From an uncultured Prevotella sp. (GTDB lineage Bacteria; Bacteroidota; Bacteroidia; Bacteroidales; Bacteroidaceae), in the NCBI GenBank assembly GCA_900545525.1, contig UQZX01000021.1:1-49592 (forward strand): a DNA stretch of 49,592 bases. The letters are read 5' to 3'. Under the pieces are notes generated by a model that saw only the letters and a list, made by a program, of their open reading frames with translations, was not told where the DNA came from and ran no database searches. Numbering within the stretch: position 1 is the first letter of the stretch; every line of letters begins with the position of its first letter. Shown piece after piece: positions 8,913 to 18,031 of this stretch. Made by a program: the position numbers and the translations under genes.

Positions 8913-9611
8913 TCAGCCTTCCAATATCGTGCATAGTTCTTCCATGCCCTCTGATGCACCCTTCATGATATGCCGTATGTTGCAGTTTCCTGTGACAGTC
9001 ACGTTCTTCGGGTCGATGAGATATATCGGGGTGCCGGGGCGTACATACTGTACAAGTCCTGCGGCTGGATATACGTTGAGAGATGTGCCTATTATAATGA
9101 AGATGTCGGCTTGCTCTGTCTCGTTTATGGCAGGTTCTATCATGGGAACGCTCTCGCCGAAGAATACGATGTAAGGACGGAGCAGCGAGCCGTCACCTGC
9201 CGTGGTGCCGGGCTTCACCTCATAATTGTCGGCTGTCAGAGTCTGCCAGAAGTGCCGGTTCTCTGTGTCGCGGCTTGAACATACCTTCATAAGTTCGCCG
9301 TGCAGGTGGATTACCTTTGACGAGCCAGCCTGCTCGTGGAGGTTGTCGACGTTTTGGGTTATGACCGTCACGTCATATTGTCTCTCAAGTCCGGCGACAA
9401 GTCTGTGACCCTTGTTGGGCTGTGCGTCAAGAAGCTGCCTGCGCCTCTCGTTGTAGAACTTAGTTACCAGCTCAGGATCTCTCAGCCAGCCTTCGTGTGA
9501 TGCCACCTGCTGCACAGGATAGCTTTCCCAAAGCCCGTCTGCATCGCGGAATGTCTTGAGTCCGCTTTCCGCAGACATTCCCGCACCTGTAAGTATTACT
9601 ATCTTTTTCAT
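8913..9611 (-). CDS. Sir2-family NAD-dependent protein deacylase lacking the zinc cysteines
   Basis: A 232-residue sirtuin that removes acyl groups from lysine using NAD+. It shows the NAD motif GAGMSAESGLKTFRDADGLW at residues 9-28, TQNVDNLHEQAGS, and the catalytic histidine in HLHGE. Tyr and Arg in FYNERRRQL match the class III pair (Tyr92/Arg95 of E. coli CobB) that favours succinyl or malonyl lysine. The usual Cys4 zinc module between HGE and LRPYIVFFGE is absent: only one cysteine (KVCSSRD) remains. The gene starts 16 bases after mutS2 on the same strand, so co-transcription is likely. Confidence 0.92.
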   Translation of the reverse strand: MKKIVILTGAGMSAESGLKTFRDADGLWESYPVQQVASHEGWLRDPELVTKFYNERRRQLLDAQPNKGHRLVAGLERQYDVTVITQNVDNLHEQAGSSKVIHLHGELMKVCSSRDTENRHFWQTLTADNYEVKPGTTAGDGSLLRPYIVFFGESVPMIEPAINETEQADIFIIIGTSLNVYPAAGLVQYVRPGTPIYLIDPKNVTVTGNCNIRHIMKGASEGMEELCTILEG

Positions 9612-9627
9612 TGTATATGGTGTGTTT

Positions 9628-12177
9628 TTATCCTATGTCCACAACTGTTATTCCCGCTCCTCCAAACTGCACATGCTCGTCTTTGTAGCTTGTGACATTG
9701 GGTACTGTCGCGAGATACTGGCGTATGAGCTGTTTCAGAATGCCTGTTCCTGTACCGTGAAGAATGCGCACGCGGCTCACTCCGACCAGTATGGCATCGT
9801 CGATAAAGTACATAACGGCGTTTATTGCCTCATCCCCACGCATTCCGCGCACGTCAATGTCCTGCTTGAAGTTAAGCTTGCGGTTGTCTATGGTCTCACG
9901 CGTCTGCCGTCCTATGGACATCTGTCTGCTGTTGTCGTTATTCTTCTTTGCTTCTGCATGTTCGAGCTTTTCCAGTGAAATCTTGGACCTTATGTCTCCG
10001 AAGATAACGACCGCGTTCTTGCCCTTCACCTCTTCTATGCGCCCGATGGAAGACAACCCCTTTATGCGGACCGTATCCCCTGCCTCAAGTATCTTTGCTT
10101 TTTGCGGCTCAGCCAGTGTCTGTGGCTTGCCTCCCTGTTGCAGTTTCTTTTCCGCTTTCTCCTTCTTTCGCTTCTCACGGCGCTCCTTCCTTTCCTGTAT
10201 CTGCCTTATCTTGCGTGCTATTGTTTCGTCGTCGGAGCTGTTCCCGATGCTGTGTATGTCGTCTCTGAAGGCATCGAACCCTTCACGAATGCGCCGTGTC
10301 TCTTCTTTTGCAGCCTGACTTTCCTTGATTTCACGTATGGTATTCTCTATCCTCCTGTTGCTTTCTTTCAGCAGTTCTTCAGCCTGTTCCCTTGCCCGTC
10401 TCAGAACTTCACGGCGGCTTTTCTCCAGTTCCTTGATGTCTGCCTCATACTTGGCAATTGTCTGTTCGAGGGCTTTCTCGCGCTGATGTATGTTCTGGCG
10501 CTTGCTTTCCCAGTAGCGTTTGTCGCGGACAATGTCCTGAAGATACTTGTCGCTTTGTATGTAGTCGCTGCCGACAATGTCGCTTGCATCACGTATAACC
10601 TCGTCGGGCAGTCCTATCTTGCGGGCAATCTCTATGGCAAACGAACTGCCTGGCTGTCCCGTCTGTAGCTGAAACAGTGCCTTCATCTCGTGCCTGTCGT
10701 ACAGCATGGCACCGTTTGTCACTCCTTCATGGCTGTCTGCAAAATGTTTAAGATTTTGGTAGTGTGTCGTTATTATGCCGTATGTGCCTTTGTTGCAGAA
10801 CTGTTTTAGCACCGATTCGGCTATGGCACCGCCTATCTGCGGCTCCGTTCCGGTTCCGAACTCATCAATAAGTATAAGTGTCTTTGCATCGGCATGCCTC
10901 ATCATATACTTCATGTTGGTAAGGTGACCGGAGTATGTACTCAGGTCGTTTTCCATGCTCTGTTCGTCGCCAATGTCTATGAAGATGTTGTTGAAGATGC
11001 CTGTGCGCGAGCGTTCGCCTATGGGTATGGACAGTCCGCACTGCAACATATACTGTAAAAGACCGACGGTTTTCAGACAAACGGATTTTCCTCCGGCGTT
11101 GGGACCGGATATGATGAGTATGCGTTTGTCTTTTGTCAGCATTACATCTAATGGTACAACCGTCTTGCCCTGTTTCTCCAAAGACAGCCTTAGCAGCGGG
11201 TTGACGGCTCCAATCCAGTCGGTATGAGGATGCTTCTCCACTTCAGGCTCGATGCTGTTTGTATATTTTGCCAGTTCCGCCTTGGCATGTATAAGGTCTA
11301 TCTTTGCAAGAAAGCGGTATGAATTTAATATTTGTGATACGTGCGGGCGCACTTTCTTGGCAAGCTCAGTCAGTATGCGTATTATCTCCCTGCGCTCGTC
11401 TGCCTCAAGTTCCCTTATCTTGTTGTTTGCCTCGACGACTTCCGCCGGTTCGATGAATACCGTCTTCCCCGATGCCGACTCATCGTGCACGATGCCCCTG
11501 ATCTTGCGTTTCATTCCCGGAGCCACAGGTATGACGAGGCGTCCGTCGCGTATGGCGGGTGTCACGTCTTTCTCTACGAGCCCGTCGCTCTGTGCCGTCC
11601 GCAGTATATTATATAATGTACGCGAGATGCTTCCTTCCGTACGTGCCAGTTCTCTGCGTATGTCAAGAAGTGCAGGAGAGGCATTGTCGCGTATCTTTCC
11701 GAATTTGTCCAGTATGCGGTCTATTGCCTGTATAAGCAGCGGAAATGTCATTACGCCTTCGGTCAGGCGGTGAAGGGCAGGGTAGGGGTATGACCTTTCT
11801 ATTGCTTCTTCGTCTTCATCGGTGACGTCATCGCTGCTTTCGTTTCGGTTGAGATATCTTACAATGTCGCAGATTGTGCCAAGTGAGCGGCGCAGGTCGA
11901 ACAGTTCGTTTTCTTCAAGATGTGTTCCTTCGAGGCGCAGGCGTGTTACGGCTTCGCGTACATCGAGGAAATATTGTAGTGGAAAATCATCGGCTTCTTC
12001 CTGCAAACGCCTGAACTCCCGCACCTGTTTCAGCCATTCGTTCACCGTGTCTGCATCTGCAGATATAGACAGACTGTCTGTCATCTCTTTGCCGAGTGTG
12101 CTCAGACAGCGTTCGTGCAATAAGTTTCTTATCTCGTTAAAGCCGATTTTATGTTCAAAACTGTTTGGATAAATCAT
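9628..12177 (-). CDS. mutS2: Endonuclease MutS2 (recombination suppressor / collided-ribosome rescue family)
   Basis: An 849-residue protein. Residues 1-300 are the MutS-core-like helical region, followed by the ABC ATPase with Walker A SGPNAGGKSVCLKT and Walker B LILIDEFGTGTEP. A long coiled coil rich in K, E and R comes next (about 510-670), then a KOW-like segment (DTVRIKGLSSIGRIEEVKGK). The C-terminal Smr nuclease domain has DVRGMRGDEA and ILHGTGTGILKQLI. In this family the ATPase binds branched DNA or stalled ribosomes and Smr cleaves nucleic acid. I chose the ATG at 12177 (MIYPNSFEHKIGF), not the upstream ATG at 12201, because the promoter -7 box lies between them. Spacing to the sirtuin gene is 16 bases. 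Confidence 0.95.
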   Translation of the reverse strand: MIYPNSFEHKIGFNEIRNLLHERCLSTLGKEMTDSLSISADADTVNEWLKQVREFRRLQEEADDFPLQYFLDVREAVTRLRLEGTHLEENELFDLRRSLGTICDIVRYLNRNESSDDVTDEDEEAIERSYPYPALHRLTEGVMTFPLLIQAIDRILDKFGKIRDNASPALLDIRRELARTEGSISRTLYNILRTAQSDGLVEKDVTPAIRDGRLVIPVAPGMKRKIRGIVHDESASGKTVFIEPAEVVEANNKIRELEADERREIIRILTELAKKVRPHVSQILNSYRFLAKIDLIHAKAELAKYTNSIEPEVEKHPHTDWIGAVNPLLRLSLEKQGKTVVPLDVMLTKDKRILIISGPNAGGKSVCLKTVGLLQYMLQCGLSIPIGERSRTGIFNNIFIDIGDEQSMENDLSTYSGHLTNMKYMMRHADAKTLILIDEFGTGTEPQIGGAIAESVLKQFCNKGTYGIITTHYQNLKHFADSHEGVTNGAMLYDRHEMKALFQLQTGQPGSSFAIEIARKIGLPDEVIRDASDIVGSDYIQSDKYLQDIVRDKRYWESKRQNIHQREKALEQTIAKYEADIKELEKSRREVLRRAREQAEELLKESNRRIENTIREIKESQAAKEETRRIREGFDAFRDDIHSIGNSSDDETIARKIRQIQERKERREKRKKEKAEKKLQQGGKPQTLAEPQKAKILEAGDTVRIKGLSSIGRIEEVKGKNAVVIFGDIRSKISLEKLEHAEAKKNNDNSRQMSIGRQTRETIDNRKLNFKQDIDVRGMRGDEAINAVMYFIDDAILVGVSRVRILHGTGTGILKQLIRQYLATVPNVTSYKDEHVQFGGAGITVVDIG

Positions 12178-12181
12178 ATTG

Positions 12182-12189
12182 CAAAGGTA
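12182..12189 (-). promoter_or_regulatory. -7 box of mutS2, 4 bases from the start codon
   Basis: The minus strand reads TACCTTTG, then CAAT, then ATG. The transcript would start at or within a base or two of the start codon, so no ribosome-binding site can be present. I see no clear -33 TTG at the usual distance. Confidence 0.5.
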
Positions 12190-12265
12190 CAAAACAAACA
12201 TTGCCGCATAATCTGCTCATTTGTTAATTAACCTTAATGGCTACTGTTTTGACAATAAAGTATTA

Positions 12266-12294
12266 TTGTTTATGAATTAAAAGCATTACCTTTG
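12266..12294 (+). promoter_or_regulatory. tRNA-Ser promoter (TTG, 18 bp, TACCTTTG)
   Basis: TTG at 12266-12268 and TACCTTTG at 12287-12294. Predicted start near 12300, about 35 bases before the mature tRNA. Confidence 0.6.
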
Positions 12295-12333
12295 CACACG
12301 CTTTAGAACACTAAGCTGGTCGTCCTGACTAAA

Positions 12334-12418
12334 GGAGAGATGGTAGAGTGGTCGATTACAACGGTCTTGAAAACCGTCGTGCTGAGAGGCACCGGGGGTT
12401 CGAATCCCTCTCTCTCCG
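12334..12418 (+). tRNA. tRNA-Ser (anticodon UGA)
   Basis: The acceptor stem GGAGAGA (12334-12340) pairs with TCTCTCC (12411-12417), with discriminator G at 12418. The anticodon stem ACGGT/ACCGT encloses loop CTTGAAA with anticodon TGA at 12368-12370. A long variable arm (GTGC...GCAC) marks the serine class. The T arm is GGGGG-TTCGAAT-CCCTC with one G-U pair. CCA is not encoded. Confidence 0.97.
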
Positions 12419-12424
12419 CTCTTG

Positions 12425-12465
12425 AAAGATAAAGCCCGCTGGATTTCAGCGGGCTTTATCTTTTA
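12425..12465 (+). terminator. Terminator after tRNA-Ser
   Basis: AAAGATAAAGCCCGCT at 12425-12440 pairs with AGCGGGCTTTATCTTT at 12448-12463, with a 7-base loop and trailing T residues. It lies just past the tRNA 3' end. Confidence 0.9.
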
Positions 12466-12562
12466 TAATAGGTCTTGTTCCGGATGCAAGACGATGAAAG
12501 ATTGCAATGTTAATAAAGCCGCTATGTAGACACGGCCCGTTATCGTAAGGTTTGTAATAATA

Positions 12563-12617
12563 AAAGAACAATCCCCGTGAAAGTTTGGTATAAAACCTTC
12601 ACGGGGATTGTTCTTAT
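12563..12617 (-). terminator. Terminator of the GH2 gene
   Basis: AAGAACAATCCCCGTGAAAG (12564-12583) pairs with CTTCACGGGGATTGTTCTT (12597-12615) with about one unpaired base. Read leftward, the stem is followed by TTTTATTATTA, a good T tract, and it begins 11 bases after the stop codon of the leftward GH2 gene. Confidence 0.9.
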
Positions 12618-12627
12618 GTGTCTGTCA

Positions 12628-15513
12628 TCAGTTGTCAAAGCTCAGTTTCACTTCGCCTGTATATTCTCCGTTTGCCCATACCGCCTGTGCCGACGGGCCG
12701 TTGAGGTCGGTGGTGTTGACCTTGTTGCGCACGCCAGGTATTACCTGCATTATGCTTATGCCTGTTTCGGGCAGAGTGTAGAGCAGCTGGTCGCGGCCGT
12801 CGCGCGGCTGGTAGACACCGATGTAGTCGCGGTCTGTGCCGGGCTGAAGGGTAACCGTGCCGAGCTTGGACTCAAGCTTCATCCACTGTACGCCGGCGAA
12901 ATAGCCCTTGAATTCGGGATAGAGGAAGCTCTCGCCCGGTACGGGGTCGTTGTATTCGTTGCTCCAGATGCCGAGCTGCGGACCGTGCAGGCGGTTCTTC
13001 CATACGCGGTAAGGACCGCAGCCGAGCCACTGCTTGCGCAGCATGTGCGCCTCGGGGAAGTCGAACTTGACGCCCATGAGGTCTACAACGCCGTTGAACA
13101 CATATTTATATATAAGGCGTGCCGTTCCGTTGGGGGCTATGTGCCATTCTGCCTTTTGCAGAGAACCGAGGTCGTATGTCGCCGTTACGACAAGCGTGTC
13201 GTTCTCTCCCTCCGTGGCTGCTATGCCTGAGAAGGTGCCGAAGTCGGGATATTCGGTGTAGGTGGTCTTCTTTTTCTCTGCCTGCGGGTCGTCGTGGTTG
13301 TAGAACTGGTCCCACGAGCGGTCGGCACGGCGGTATGCAAAGAACTTGGGTCCGTTGCCGAACTTTATCTCCTTTCCGTCAACTGTCACGCTCCTGAGCG
13401 TTCCGTCTTCGGTAGAGAACGTGTATGTTGTGTTGTCTGCCGTAACCACACCGTTGCTGTACGACGGGCGCGGCTTGCGCATGCGGTTCTCCCTCTTCAC
13501 GGTCATGTCCGTCCGCGTGTCTTTCAGCTTGAACGCCCATGTGTAAAGTTCCTCGTCATACTGGTCGGTAGCCTTTACAACCAGCGCCTCTGCATCTGCC
13601 GGAACGTCTGCAACGGCAATCTCTCCCGTCTGTCCGGGGGCGATGTCTGCACCGTTTATAGTCTTCGACTTTATTGTCTTTGTCTCCGTTCCTTCGTATT
13701 TCACGTACGAGCAGTCGAACCTGACACCTTTGAGAGTGAGGAAGTCGTACCTGTTTTCCACGATAATGCGGCTACCGTCCACTGCCGCCGGGTTGCATGC
13801 CTGTGTGTATCCGCCCTTGCTGTCGAGCAGGCTTTCATTAATTCCTTTAAGCGTTACCTGTACGGGACACCAAATCTGCTTTACCGTATAGTAGCTTCCC
13901 TCTTTCTCGTGATGCGGACCTACGATGCCGTCAGCGCCGTAGTTGCCGACGTTGTCTATCATGCCGTTCATGTCAGTGCGTACGACACCCTCGTCGGCAT
14001 ACGCCCAGATGAAGCCTCCGGCACAGCGCTGCCATGAGCGCATGAGTTTCCAGTAGTCGTAAAGTCCTGCGCCTGCGCCTCCGTCATAGAGCGCATGCAG
14101 AAACTCGGTGGGCATGAATATCTCGGGCTTGCGCATGTATTCCTCGCTCTCGCCGTAAGAGCGGTAGTGCATTGTCTCGAAGCCGCCGAAGTTGCCCTGC
14201 GGGTGAAGCACGGGGCGCTTCTGTATGTCCCACTTGTGGAAGTCGCCGTTCAGCTCGTCGTTCCAGCCCTTCTCGTTTCCGTTGCTCCACCATATTATAG
14301 AAGGATGGTTTACATCGCGCGTCACCATTTCGCGTATCAGCTTCTGACCGTTTATTGTCTCATGATGTCCGTGCCAGCCGCTCAGCTCGCTCATGGCATA
14401 CAGTCCGAGGCTGTCGCAGGCATCGTAGAACTCTGGGTCGGCAGGATAGTGGGATGAGCGCACGGCGTTCATGTTCATGCTCTTTATCATCTTCACGTCG
14501 TCGATGTTCAGTTTGTTGCTGAGAGTGCGTCCGCTCTCGGGCCAGAAGCTGTGGCGGTTTACGCCGCGTATGTTCACCTTCTTGCCGTTGATGTACAGAC
14601 CGTCGTGCTCGCGCACCTCTATCGTGCGGAAGCCGAACTTGTCCTTCTCTATGTGAAGTGTCTTGCCGCTGTTGTCAAGCAGTGCGAAAGACACCTGATA
14701 GCGGTTGGGTGTCTCGGCACTCCACAACTTGGGGTTGTTCACCTTGAAAGAAACGTCGGCGTGGTCGCTGCCGTTTCTTATTGCCGTTGTGTTCTCGGCA
14801 ACCTTCTTGCCTGCCATGTCGGATATGGTTGTGCGCACCTTGGCTCCGTCGAGCGTGTGGTTAGTCAGCACGTATGCGCTGAATGTGCCGTCAGCCTTGG
14901 CATCTATGGCTGTACGCTCAATGTTTATAGCTGGTTTGCATACGATGAATACGGGGCGGAAAATACCTCCGAAGTTCCAGTAGTCGGCACGCCTTTCCGA
15001 CAGGTTCACGCCTGCATTGGTGCTCTCCTTGCTGACCGTGACCTCGAGAAGGTTCTTCTTGTCGCCGAAGAACACGCGGTCGGTCACGTCGTATGTTATG
15101 CGGTAGAATGCTCCCTGGTGCATGGAGCCTGCCTTGCGCTTGTTTATCTTCACCTCCGTGTCGGTCATCGAAGCCTCGAATACAAGGTCTATATGATGGT
15201 TAGCCCACTCTTTGGGCAGCGTAAACTCATATTTGTACATGCCTTTCTCGTCGGCTATGCCGTCGGGAAAAGCCTTGCCGTAGAACTTCATCCCGTATTG
15301 GTATGTTCCGAACCCTTGCAGTTCCCAGCACGACGGTACGCCGATTTTCGTCCATTTCCCCGAATTGTTTCCACCGGTGCAATAGAAATCCCATTGCACC
15401 ATGTCGTCATATCCGCGTCCGCTAAGATACTTGCGATGCGTCTGCACATCGTTCTGCGCATTCATTACCAGCGCTACAATAGCCAATAATGTAGTGAGTA
15501 ATTGTTTTTTCAT
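12628..15513 (-). CDS. Secreted glycoside hydrolase family 2 enzyme (beta-galactosidase-like)
   Basis: A 961-residue GH2 protein. Residues 1-19 are a signal peptide (MKKQLLTTLLAIVALVMNA). The sugar-binding jelly-roll spans about 50-195, an Ig-like domain about 200-300, and the TIM barrel about 300-590, with C-terminal beta domains resembling the LacZ small chain. The general acid/base is Glu414 in NGNEKGW and the nucleophile is Glu470 in MPTEFLHA. GVNRHSFWPESGR and NAVRSSHYPADPEFYD are standard GH2 blocks. LacZ-like architecture suggests exo-beta-galactosidase activity on plant glycans, but substrate cannot be read from sequence. It stands alone, about 2.5 kb past the mutS2 start. No TAnnTTTG box was found directly upstream. 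ATG 15513 precedes the signal peptide. Confidence 0.92.
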   Translation of the reverse strand: MKKQLLTTLLAIVALVMNAQNDVQTHRKYLSGRGYDDMVQWDFYCTGGNNSGKWTKIGVPSCWELQGFGTYQYGMKFYGKAFPDGIADEKGMYKYEFTLPKEWANHHIDLVFEASMTDTEVKINKRKAGSMHQGAFYRITYDVTDRVFFGDKKNLLEVTVSKESTNAGVNLSERRADYWNFGGIFRPVFIVCKPAINIERTAIDAKADGTFSAYVLTNHTLDGAKVRTTISDMAGKKVAENTTAIRNGSDHADVSFKVNNPKLWSAETPNRYQVSFALLDNSGKTLHIEKDKFGFRTIEVREHDGLYINGKKVNIRGVNRHSFWPESGRTLSNKLNIDDVKMIKSMNMNAVRSSHYPADPEFYDACDSLGLYAMSELSGWHGHHETINGQKLIREMVTRDVNHPSIIWWSNGNEKGWNDELNGDFHKWDIQKRPVLHPQGNFGGFETMHYRSYGESEEYMRKPEIFMPTEFLHALYDGGAGAGLYDYWKLMRSWQRCAGGFIWAYADEGVVRTDMNGMIDNVGNYGADGIVGPHHEKEGSYYTVKQIWCPVQVTLKGINESLLDSKGGYTQACNPAAVDGSRIIVENRYDFLTLKGVRFDCSYVKYEGTETKTIKSKTINGADIAPGQTGEIAVADVPADAEALVVKATDQYDEELYTWAFKLKDTRTDMTVKRENRMRKPRPSYSNGVVTADNTTYTFSTEDGTLRSVTVDGKEIKFGNGPKFFAYRRADRSWDQFYNHDDPQAEKKKTTYTEYPDFGTFSGIAATEGENDTLVVTATYDLGSLQKAEWHIAPNGTARLIYKYVFNGVVDLMGVKFDFPEAHMLRKQWLGCGPYRVWKNRLHGPQLGIWSNEYNDPVPGESFLYPEFKGYFAGVQWMKLESKLGTVTLQPGTDRDYIGVYQPRDGRDQLLYTLPETGISIMQVIPGVRNKVNTTDLNGPSAQAVWANGEYTGEVKLSFDN

Positions 15514-15836
15514 GTTTTCGATAAAATGTGTTTTTTATATATTAAGAACGTATGTGCATGTACTTTTGTTATAGGATGTTTGCGATATTTTTTTATTTTT
15601 TTGCAAATAGCCGTCCCGATGGCGGCAATCCTGCATGCATACGCCTGCCGGAGGATTGCATTTTCATATTTCAGCCGTTTGTGCCAATTCCCTTTCTTCC
15701 TGATTTTCCGAACCCCTCCAATACGGGCGATGTTTGAAAATAAAAGCAGGACGGCCGCAAAAAACGCAAGGAAATGTGTGCAGCCGTAATGGTGTGTGTG
15801 ACAGGTTGTTATGCGCGGAATACACAATGTGTGCAC

Positions 15837-16005
15837 GAAAAATGACACTTTTTATGCTGGAAAACGCATGTCCGGACCGTAAAAGGTGCCCTTTTAGGAT
15901 GCAAAACAAGGCTTTTTGCAGTGCAATATGGCGCATTTCGCATCCTAAAATGGCGCATTTTATGCAGTAAAGCAGGCATATATGGCATGCAAATGGGCTT
16001 GTTTT
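15837..16005. repeat. Array of imperfect palindromes with exact 22-bp spacing
   Basis: Cores start at 15881, 15903, 15925, 15947, 15969 and 15991, exactly 22 bp apart: AAAAGGTGCCCTTTT, AAAACAAGGCTTTTT, AATATGGCGCATTTC, AAAATGGCGCATTTT, AAAGCAGGCATATAT and AAATGGGCTTGTTTT. Two weaker units precede them near 15838 and 15860. Most have the form A-run, GC-rich centre, T-run. Units diverge in sequence but keep the register. Confidence 0.8.
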
Positions 16006-16210
16006 GCGGTGCGGAAGTGCCGTGAGCGTTCTGCGGCTTGTCTGTTTTGATGAAACGGGTGAGACTTTTTGAAATGACAATCTGACATGCCAAGGCATTG
16101 TCTTGGTTGCATTGTGACAGCTGCGTCCCGTCTGTCGGCAATGCAATGGACATGCCGGCTGCGGATTGTAACAATAAGATTGAAATCTGAAATAATTCTT
16201 AAAATGTTCG

Positions 16211-16239
16211 TTGCCTTGCATACTTTAGCATTATTTTTG
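16211..16239 (+). promoter_or_regulatory. lemA promoter (TTG, 18 bp, TATTTTTG)
   Basis: TTG at 16211-16213 and TATTTTTG at 16232-16239. It would drive the lemA-M48 pair with a leader of about 30 bases. Confidence 0.6.
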
Positions 16240-16276
16240 TAGTATTAATCATAGAAACAATTTAATTATCAGAATT

Positions 16277-16843
16277 ATGTCAACAACAGTTATTATCATT
16301 TTAGTGGTGGTTGTGCTCCTTGTATTGTGGGGAGTGAGTATCTACAACAATCTTGTACGGCTCAGGAACAACCGCGAGAATGCCTTTGCAAACATCGACG
16401 TGCAGCTGAAACAGCGCCATGACCTCATCCCGCAGCTCGTGGCAACGGTGAAAGGCTATGCCTCGCACGAGAAGGAAGTGCTCATGAGAGTGACCGAGGC
16501 ACGCTCGGCGGCAATGGGTGCCACATCGATAAACGACAAGATACAGGCGGAGAATGCGCTCAGCAGTGCCCTCTCAGGACTGAAGATATCGCTTGAGGCT
16601 TATCCCGACCTGAAGGCAAACCAGAACTTCCTTCAGTTGCAGGGCGAGATTTCGGACGTGGAGAACAAGCTTGCGGCAACCCGCCGCTTCTTCAATTCGA
16701 CAACGCGCGAGCTCAACAATGCCGTGCAGACATTCCCGTCGAACATTTTCGCAGGCATGTTCGGCTTCGGAAAGGAGCCGATGTTCGAAATACCGCAGGA
16801 AGAGCGTGCCGCTATGGACAAGGCACCTGAGATAAAATTCTAA
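16277..16843 (+). CDS. lemA: LemA family protein
   Basis: A 188-residue membrane-anchored helical protein. Residues 3-24 are one N-terminal transmembrane helix. It is followed by the family signature (YNNLVRLRNNRENAFANIDV, then QLKQRHDLIPQLV) and a long helix-rich body with LQGEISDVENKLAATRRFFN near the C-terminus. The length is typical. The biochemical role of LemA is unsettled. It very often neighbours a membrane protease or TPM-domain protein, and here an M48 protease starts 12 bases downstream, so the two probably act together in envelope quality control (inference). Confidence 0.95.
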   Translation: MSTTVIIILVVVVLLVLWGVSIYNNLVRLRNNRENAFANIDVQLKQRHDLIPQLVATVKGYASHEKEVLMRVTEARSAAMGATSINDKIQAENALSSALSGLKISLEAYPDLKANQNFLQLQGEISDVENKLAATRRFFNSTTRELNNAVQTFPSNIFAGMFGFGKEPMFEIPQEERAAMDKAPEIKF

Positions 16844-16855
16844 TCCCTTGCGCTG

Positions 16856-17860
16856 ATGAAATATGTAGGAATGTACACCCAGGTGAGGCGTAACAACATG
16901 CTCAGCGTGTTGCTGCTTTTGCTGTTTCCGTGCATCATGCTCGGTATGATATGGGTGTTTCTTGCGCTGGTGAATTACTTCGGTAACGGGTATTACAACG
17001 AGTATGGCGAGGTGGTTCATCAGCTCGATGCAGAGACCGTTAACTATTACTTCGTGTCATCCGTTCCCTATGTGCTCGTAGGAGTAGGCGTGTGGTTCGT
17101 AATAGCTTACTTTGCCAATACGTCAATGGTGCGTAACGCCACGGGGGCACGCCCTTTGGAGCGTCGTGAAAATCCGCGTGTGTACAATATCGTGGAGAAC
17201 CTCTGCATGGCATGCAACATGGACATGCCCAAGATAAACGTGGTGGACGACCCGCAGCTGAACGCCTTTGCCAGCGGAATAGACAAGAACAGCTATACGG
17301 TTACGGTGACAACCGGACTGCTCCGCCTGCTCAACGACGACGAGCTTGAGGGCGTCATAGCCCATGAGCTTACGCATATACGCAACCGCGACACGCGCCT
17401 GCTCATCACAAGCATCATCTTCGTGGGCATAGTTTCCACTGTCATGAGCCTTGTGGTGCGCATGATGTACAACATGATGTGGTTCGGAGGCGGCGGGCGC
17501 AGCCGTGACAGTGAGAAGAACAACGGGCTCGGGATAGTCGTGGTGCTGCTCATCGGTGCCGTTTGTTGCGCGATAGCCTATTTCTTCACGCTGCTTACGC
17601 GCTTCGCAATCTCGCGCAAGCGCGAGTATATGGCAGATGCCGGCGGTGCCGAGCTGTGCGGCAACCCGCACGCCCTTGCCTCCGCCCTGCGCAAGATATC
17701 AGGCAATCCGGGACTTTCGCATGTCAACCGCGACGACATCGCACAGCTCTTCATAGTCCATCCGCAAGGCTTCTCGCAGGGAATGATGAGCTTCTTCAGC
17801 TCTCTCTTCAGTACACACCCCGATACGGAGAAGCGCATAGAGATACTGGAGCAGTTCTGA
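16856..17860 (+). CDS. M48 family membrane metalloprotease (HtpX-like)
   Basis: A 334-residue inner-membrane zinc protease. Transmembrane segments lie near residues 17-41, 65-86, 185-205 and 225-250. The metal site is HELTH at 170-174 (His170, Glu171, His174), and the third ligand is Glu257 in SRKREYMADAGGAEL, as in HtpX. The active site faces the cytoplasm in this family, which degrades misfolded membrane proteins. An insertion with GGGGRSRDSEKNN separates two late helices. Start ATG 16856 lies 12 bases after lemA, so the pair is an operon. A hairpin at 17932-17978 follows. Confidence 0.93.
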   Translation: MKYVGMYTQVRRNNMLSVLLLLLFPCIMLGMIWVFLALVNYFGNGYYNEYGEVVHQLDAETVNYYFVSSVPYVLVGVGVWFVIAYFANTSMVRNATGARPLERRENPRVYNIVENLCMACNMDMPKINVVDDPQLNAFASGIDKNSYTVTVTTGLLRLLNDDELEGVIAHELTHIRNRDTRLLITSIIFVGIVSTVMSLVVRMMYNMMWFGGGGRSRDSEKNNGLGIVVVLLIGAVCCAIAYFFTLLTRFAISRKREYMADAGGAELCGNPHALASALRKISGNPGLSHVNRDDIAQLFIVHPQGFSQGMMSFFSSLFSTHPDTEKRIEILEQF

Positions 17861-17931
17861 AAAGGCGGCAGAATATCATGCCTGAACATGCCTTAAGCAT
17901 GTCTGTTATATTCTGTCTACATAGATTAACG

Positions 17932-17978
17932 GCAAAGGGTTATGACCGGAGACATATCGTCAGGTCATAACCCTTTGC
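17932..17978. terminator. Shared hairpin between convergent genes
   Basis: GCAAAGGGTTATGACC (17932-17947) and GGTCATAACCCTTTGC (17963-17978) are a perfect 16-bp inverted repeat with a 15-base loop. It lies between the rightward M48 gene and a leftward BspA remnant. Neither side has a strong T tract, so it may act in both directions or as an mRNA 3' end barrier. Confidence 0.6.
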
Positions 17979-18031
17979 ATTATTGGCATTGAAGTATTAT
18001 TCGAATGGTGTGTAACTGTGACAGGCGTGTG

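Larger units (their letters stand above)
15514..16276. other. 763-bp gap with a 22-bp-period palindrome array
   Basis: No gene is convincing. Open frames at 15510-15848 and 15664-16221 (minus) read through the repeats and have no family features. The gap holds the 22-bp array at 15837-16005 and the lemA promoter at 16211-16239. Confidence 0.7.

Noticed and set aside
12577..15489. Long plus-strand frames opposite the GH2 gene
   Set aside because: They mirror the codon use of the GH2 gene and show no family motif.
15837..16005. CRISPR array
   Set aside because: Units are palindromic, 22 bp in period with no unique spacers of 30 bp or so, and no cas gene is present.
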